DNA of 8,196 nt from Phycisphaerae bacterium (GTDB taxonomy: Bacteria > Planctomycetota > Phycisphaerae > UBA1845). A program made the position numbers and the translations under genes. The DNA is taken from the NCBI GenBank assembly GCA_029260155.1, contig JAJDDU010000257.1, positions 1-8,196 of the forward strand, given 5' to 3'. Of the stretch, positions 7,001 through 8,196 are shown piece after piece (the first letter of the stretch is position 1; the number at the start of each line of letters is the position of its first letter). The notes beneath the pieces were generated by a model. The model ran no database searches. It had not been told where the DNA came from and saw only the letters and a list, made by a program, of their open reading frames with translations.

Positions 7001-7813
7001 CGGGCAGGTCTCGATCGTTGCCACGCCCGAGCATGACGCGTTGTAGACGAACCAAATGTCATCTTCCATGTCGACGTCGAGCGGAGCGTCTACGGTTCCG
7101 TCCAGCGTCGCGCCGGCGTTGTCGAACGCAGTCGTTCCGTCAAGGGCGGTGCCGGCGCTCGTGCAGTCGTCGAGGGGATTGGCTGGAGGCGGCCCCGTGA
7201 CCGCGAGCGTGTACGCACCGCAACCGCTGAAACCGTAGACCGTCACGAAGACAGACCCAGGGCCAGCTGCGGCCGTGACTACCGACTGCAAACCACAGGA
7301 GTCGTCATTGGTGCCCACATCGGTGCCACACTCGGTCGTGCCAACGTCAATCTTCGTATCAAAGCCCGACCCGCACAGCGAAAAGGTCCACGTATCGGCG
7401 GACGGGAGTACGACCTCATAAACGTGGTCGTCCGTGCCGACACCACAGTCGTCGAGCGCGCCGCACGTGTCGCCCGCGAAGGGACCTGCCCCTGGCGCGA
7501 CAACAAAGTCCGGAGCTTCCGGAAGCCCACCGGCGGGGCGCTGGGCTCGCGGCTTGGTCGGCGCGTTGGCGTTGGCGGCGATCTTCATCTCGGCGAAAAT
7601 CGCCGCTTTCTCAGCTGCTTCGGCAATCCCAACGTCCTCAACTACTGCATCCGGCGCCAGGGCGCCAGCGCCGCCCGTCGCGATGAGCGTTGATTTAGCG
7701 TGCCCCGCCACCGTGTCCACCACGGGAGCCGGTGCAGCGAAGGCGCTGGTCGCGAGCAGCGCCGCGACACAGGCCATACTACAGAAAAGTGTTGTTCTCG
7801 AATGGAACCTCAT
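4001..7813 (-). CDS. Giant Cys-rich surface protein: PPC-like domains, disintegrin-like repeats, IPTL-CTERM-type tail
   Basis: This 1270-aa exported protein starts at ATG 7813, with AGGAGGG five bases upstream; an in-frame extension to 7861 lacks a site and would bury the signal peptide. Order: signal peptide 1-26 (cut AFA/AP); linker; four beta-sandwich, PPC-like domains at about 112-207, 214-343, 348-474 and 515-640, with recurrent DDIWF/M, DTVxxVYDG and SGWxGGxxAGDLxITC. Cys-rich Myxococcus/DUF4215-like segments lie at about 480-512, 645-703 and 881-911 (CGDGVVDTSIGETCDDGN). A jelly-roll-like domain occupies about 712-878. Nine disintegrin-like Cys modules span 918-1209. The tail is IPTVSQWG (1239-1246), a hydrophobic helix, then KFGRR. 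The tail fits the IPTL-CTERM class (TIGR04174), reported with exosortase H, so processing and attachment at the cell surface are likely. Adhesion or matrix roles are inference; no catalytic domain is visible. A strong terminator follows; no clear promoter was found. Confidence 0.93.
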   Translation of the reverse strand: MRFHSRTTLFCSMACVAALLATSAFAAPAPVVDTVAGHAKSTLIATGGAGALAPDAVVEDVGIAEAAEKAAIFAEMKIAANANAPTKPRAQRPAGGLPEAPDFVVAPGAGPFAGDTCGALDDCGVGTDDHVYEVVLPSADTWTFSLCGSGFDTKIDVGTTECGTDVGTNDDSCGLQSVVTAAAGPGSVFVTVYGFSGCGAYTLAVTGPPPANPLDDCTSAGTALDGTTAFDNAGATLDGTVDAPLDVDMEDDIWFVYNASCSGVATIETCPSAADPDTVMEVYDGGTATCGVGSMSSLGTSDDECSGSFESTLDVGVTSGNDYLVRLSGWRGGAVAGDLVITCTPPQGDLCATTGSPVGDGSYTGDTASGQTDSGVVPTCGSTVNPDEWWEYVAPCTGTATADTGGTGDDTSLAVYSDCTGAASEIACDDDGLGWPPGESSATFSTTAGNSYFIQVNGWGGGAMLAGYALNIACVSAGSCGDGIAGNFPGEECDGADLGACVWGCEATCLCSPNPTDECGTAGIAFDGLNPYDTTDATTSADDICDSNTADDIWMTYTSTCDGGLTFATCDGPDTVLQVYDGCGCPADIADTVICADDSGCGGGGFGSFGDTTAVLGNCYTVRLSGWNGGPIAGDLDITCTPAVCGNSIVEPSEECDPPDGVSCDAACQWICGDDIQQAGEDCDGTDIGLCVDGCDGGCSCTCGSTIADCDGTLSQSGSLSDSPGQVSCPNLQTAWGRCFDLAAEGVTGGAKIESVTFGVQVATNIGTSVGVNIYTDTACPASIGTATLAGSTTAVVGPGDVGTLITATFASPVAVAGGAVFIEIDNLVDASGFTPSSNGLVECGDSYIRAAACGLGDWDALGAIGFPDAHLVLQSEIACACGDGVVDTSIGETCDDGNTADGDCCSSTCTIEPATQVCRAGSGDACDPDELCDGTTPNCPGDTVLASGDVCRTGSGDSCDPDELCSGTPGVACPTDVVANAGDFCRIGSGDMCDPHELCTGTAGEACPADVFDDGSTVCRADAGDCDVAENCPGTAGGGCPADSFEPSGTDCGAGPALCSGQDTCDGAGTCDANHDADTVECRADAGECDVPDFCDGAGNCDADAFESFGTACGATPTECSDQDTCDGAGGCTNANHFAAGTPCGDGADTDCDNPDTCNGGGGCLDNFEASSTECRASVDGRDCPANETCDGCDPPEFCDGLGDCPGDVTITTAIDFDGCCHGDFSILSDNDCPGLKIPTVSQWGMITLSALLVVGLWIKFGRRETASA
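4022..4099 (-). other. IPTL-CTERM-type protein-sorting signal (IPTVSQWG-TM-KFGRR)
   Basis: Residues 1239-1264 of the surface protein: IPTVSQWG, then about 14 hydrophobic residues (MITLSALLVVGLWI), then KFGRR. This is the tripartite motif-helix-basic layout of exosortase-type sorting signals, with Val in place of the usual Leu. The processing enzyme is not in the window. Confidence 0.85.
4187..5062 (-). repeat. Nine tandem disintegrin-like Cys modules inside the surface protein gene
   Basis: Residues 918-1209 break into nine units of 30-35 residues. The first eight have four Cys each and the last has six. Four of the units (1-3 and 5 excepted where shortened) follow CRxxxGxxCDxxExCxGxxxxxCPxDxxxxxGxxC; units 5, 7 and 8 replace CR with CG and shorten the third loop. 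Units 1-3 are most alike (GSGDxCDPxELC). At DNA level units 1-3 share a block beginning GCTCATCCGGGTCAC at 5020, 4921 and, with one change, 4819, i.e. a 99-102 bp period. Confidence 0.85.
5894..7480 (-). repeat. Four diverged beta-sandwich (PPC-like) domain repeats
   Basis: Units at 7480-7193, 7174-6785, 6772-6392 and 6271-5894 encode domains of about 95-130 residues. The second and fourth are the most similar, sharing an opening DDC/DEC, a central DDIW, DTVxxVYDG and the closing SGWxGGxxAGDLxITC. The third ends in NGWGGGAMLAGYALNIAC. The first is shorter and lacks the SGW motif. The pattern resembles bacterial pre-peptidase C-terminal domains, which usually accompany secreted enzymes; here no enzyme is attached. 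Confidence 0.65.
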
Positions 7814-7818
7814 ACAAG

Positions 7819-7825
7819 CCCTCCT
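7819..7825 (-). promoter_or_regulatory. Strong ribosome-binding site AGGAGGG
   Basis: AGGAGGG on the minus strand lies five bases before the ATG at 7813-7811. It decides the start in favour of the form beginning MRFHSRTTLF, directly at a normal signal peptide. Confidence 0.9.
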
Positions 7826-8196
7826 AACATAGGGGAAATCGTTCGAATCGGCGGCGATCATCGGGACGCGACGGCCACTACCGAATCTGACTCCTGGCCT
7901 CTCCTTCGAGTACCATGAAGAGTCGTGTCTTGCGTTCTTATCGTTCTCGTGCGTCGTGACTGCTCACGGCGCGGGTAAGCATTCAAACATCAGCGTTCGG
8001 TATGTTCAGCGGGGGAGCGGGGGCGCTCGGGGATGCGAAGGGGAGAGAATCGGACAAGGATACTTGGCCGGTATTACATGCCAGAGCAAGCTCCCAGCGT
8101 CGTCCAAAACGACGCGGAACACCGGCCTTTCAAGCCGGAATCGAATCCTGCTGACGAGTTCAAGCAGCCACGCGCTGGAAAATGCCATGAGGAACG
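7826..8196. other. Non-coding or unassigned stretch upstream of the surface protein gene
   Basis: No convincing gene is present. I found no good -35/-10 pair for the surface protein; TATGTT at about 7833-7828 is too close to the ribosome-binding site. A minus-strand frame ending at TGA 8008-8006 remains open to the right edge (MAFSSAWLLELVSRIRFRLE from ATG 8188, ending in a Pro/Arg-rich tail). It could be the end of an off-window gene, but I recognise nothing in it. Hairpins: GAGCG-GGGG-CGCTC (8015-8028), a 7-bp stem at 8097-8115, a 5-bp stem with 7-base loop at 8122-8138, and a 5-bp stem at 8148-8167. Possible leader or structured RNA; weak. Confidence 0.35.

Noticed and set aside
7814..7861. 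N-terminal extension of the surface protein to 7861
   Set aside because: It would put 16 residues before a normal signal peptide, and the AGGAGGG site lies inside it at the correct distance from the 7813 start.
8122..8150. Functional tRNA-Glu (UUC)
   Set aside because: Only the anticodon arm fits. No standard T-arm (GGTTCRA with paired stem), D-arm or 7-bp acceptor stem can be drawn in register.

Overview
The window is high-GC bacterial DNA in which every supportable gene lies on the minus strand, so the natural reading direction is right to left. The gene content suggests a Planctomycetota-like or related environmental bacterium. It includes a membrane-anchored helical-repeat protein starting MKTERRHELKTN, a style I associate with planctomycetes, a GH123-like DUF4091 lipoprotein with a CBM9-type domain, and a giant Cys-rich surface protein ending in an IPTL-CTERM-type sorting tail. 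The lineage is inferred from this gene style only; there is no rRNA or other marker.

Right part (about 7826-8196): no convincing gene. It holds a cluster of small hairpins and a weak minus-strand frame that stays open at the right edge. Middle (7813-4001): one 1270-aa exported protein, the main object of the window. In order it has a signal peptide, four beta-sandwich (PPC-like) domains interleaved with Myxococcus-type/DUF4215-like Cys repeats, a jelly-roll-like domain, a run of nine Cys modules whose spacing matches the C-terminal part of ADAM/snake-venom disintegrin domains, and an IPTVSQWG plus transmembrane plus KFGRR tail. The gene has a textbook AGGAGGG ribosome-binding site and a strong intrinsic terminator (3914-3960).

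Left part (3870 to the left edge): a probable three-gene operon from a TTGACT-N17-TAGGGT promoter. It encodes a small lipoprotein of unrecognised family (3751-3284), a single-pass membrane protein with a helical-repeat domain (3287-2469, ATGA overlap with the previous gene), and a large lipoprotein (2469 or about 2373 to beyond position 1). The last has a GH123/DUF4091 fold and a C-terminal CBM9-like sugar-binding domain and is cut by the window edge. Its fold landmarks are clear, but the Asp-Glu-Pro catalytic signature expected in the family is not visible.

Overall the window encodes envelope and surface functions: an exosortase-type sorted, disulfide-rich adhesin-like protein beside an operon of envelope-anchored proteins including a putative carbohydrate-interacting one. 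No CRISPR array, insertion sequence, rRNA or convincing tRNA was seen.
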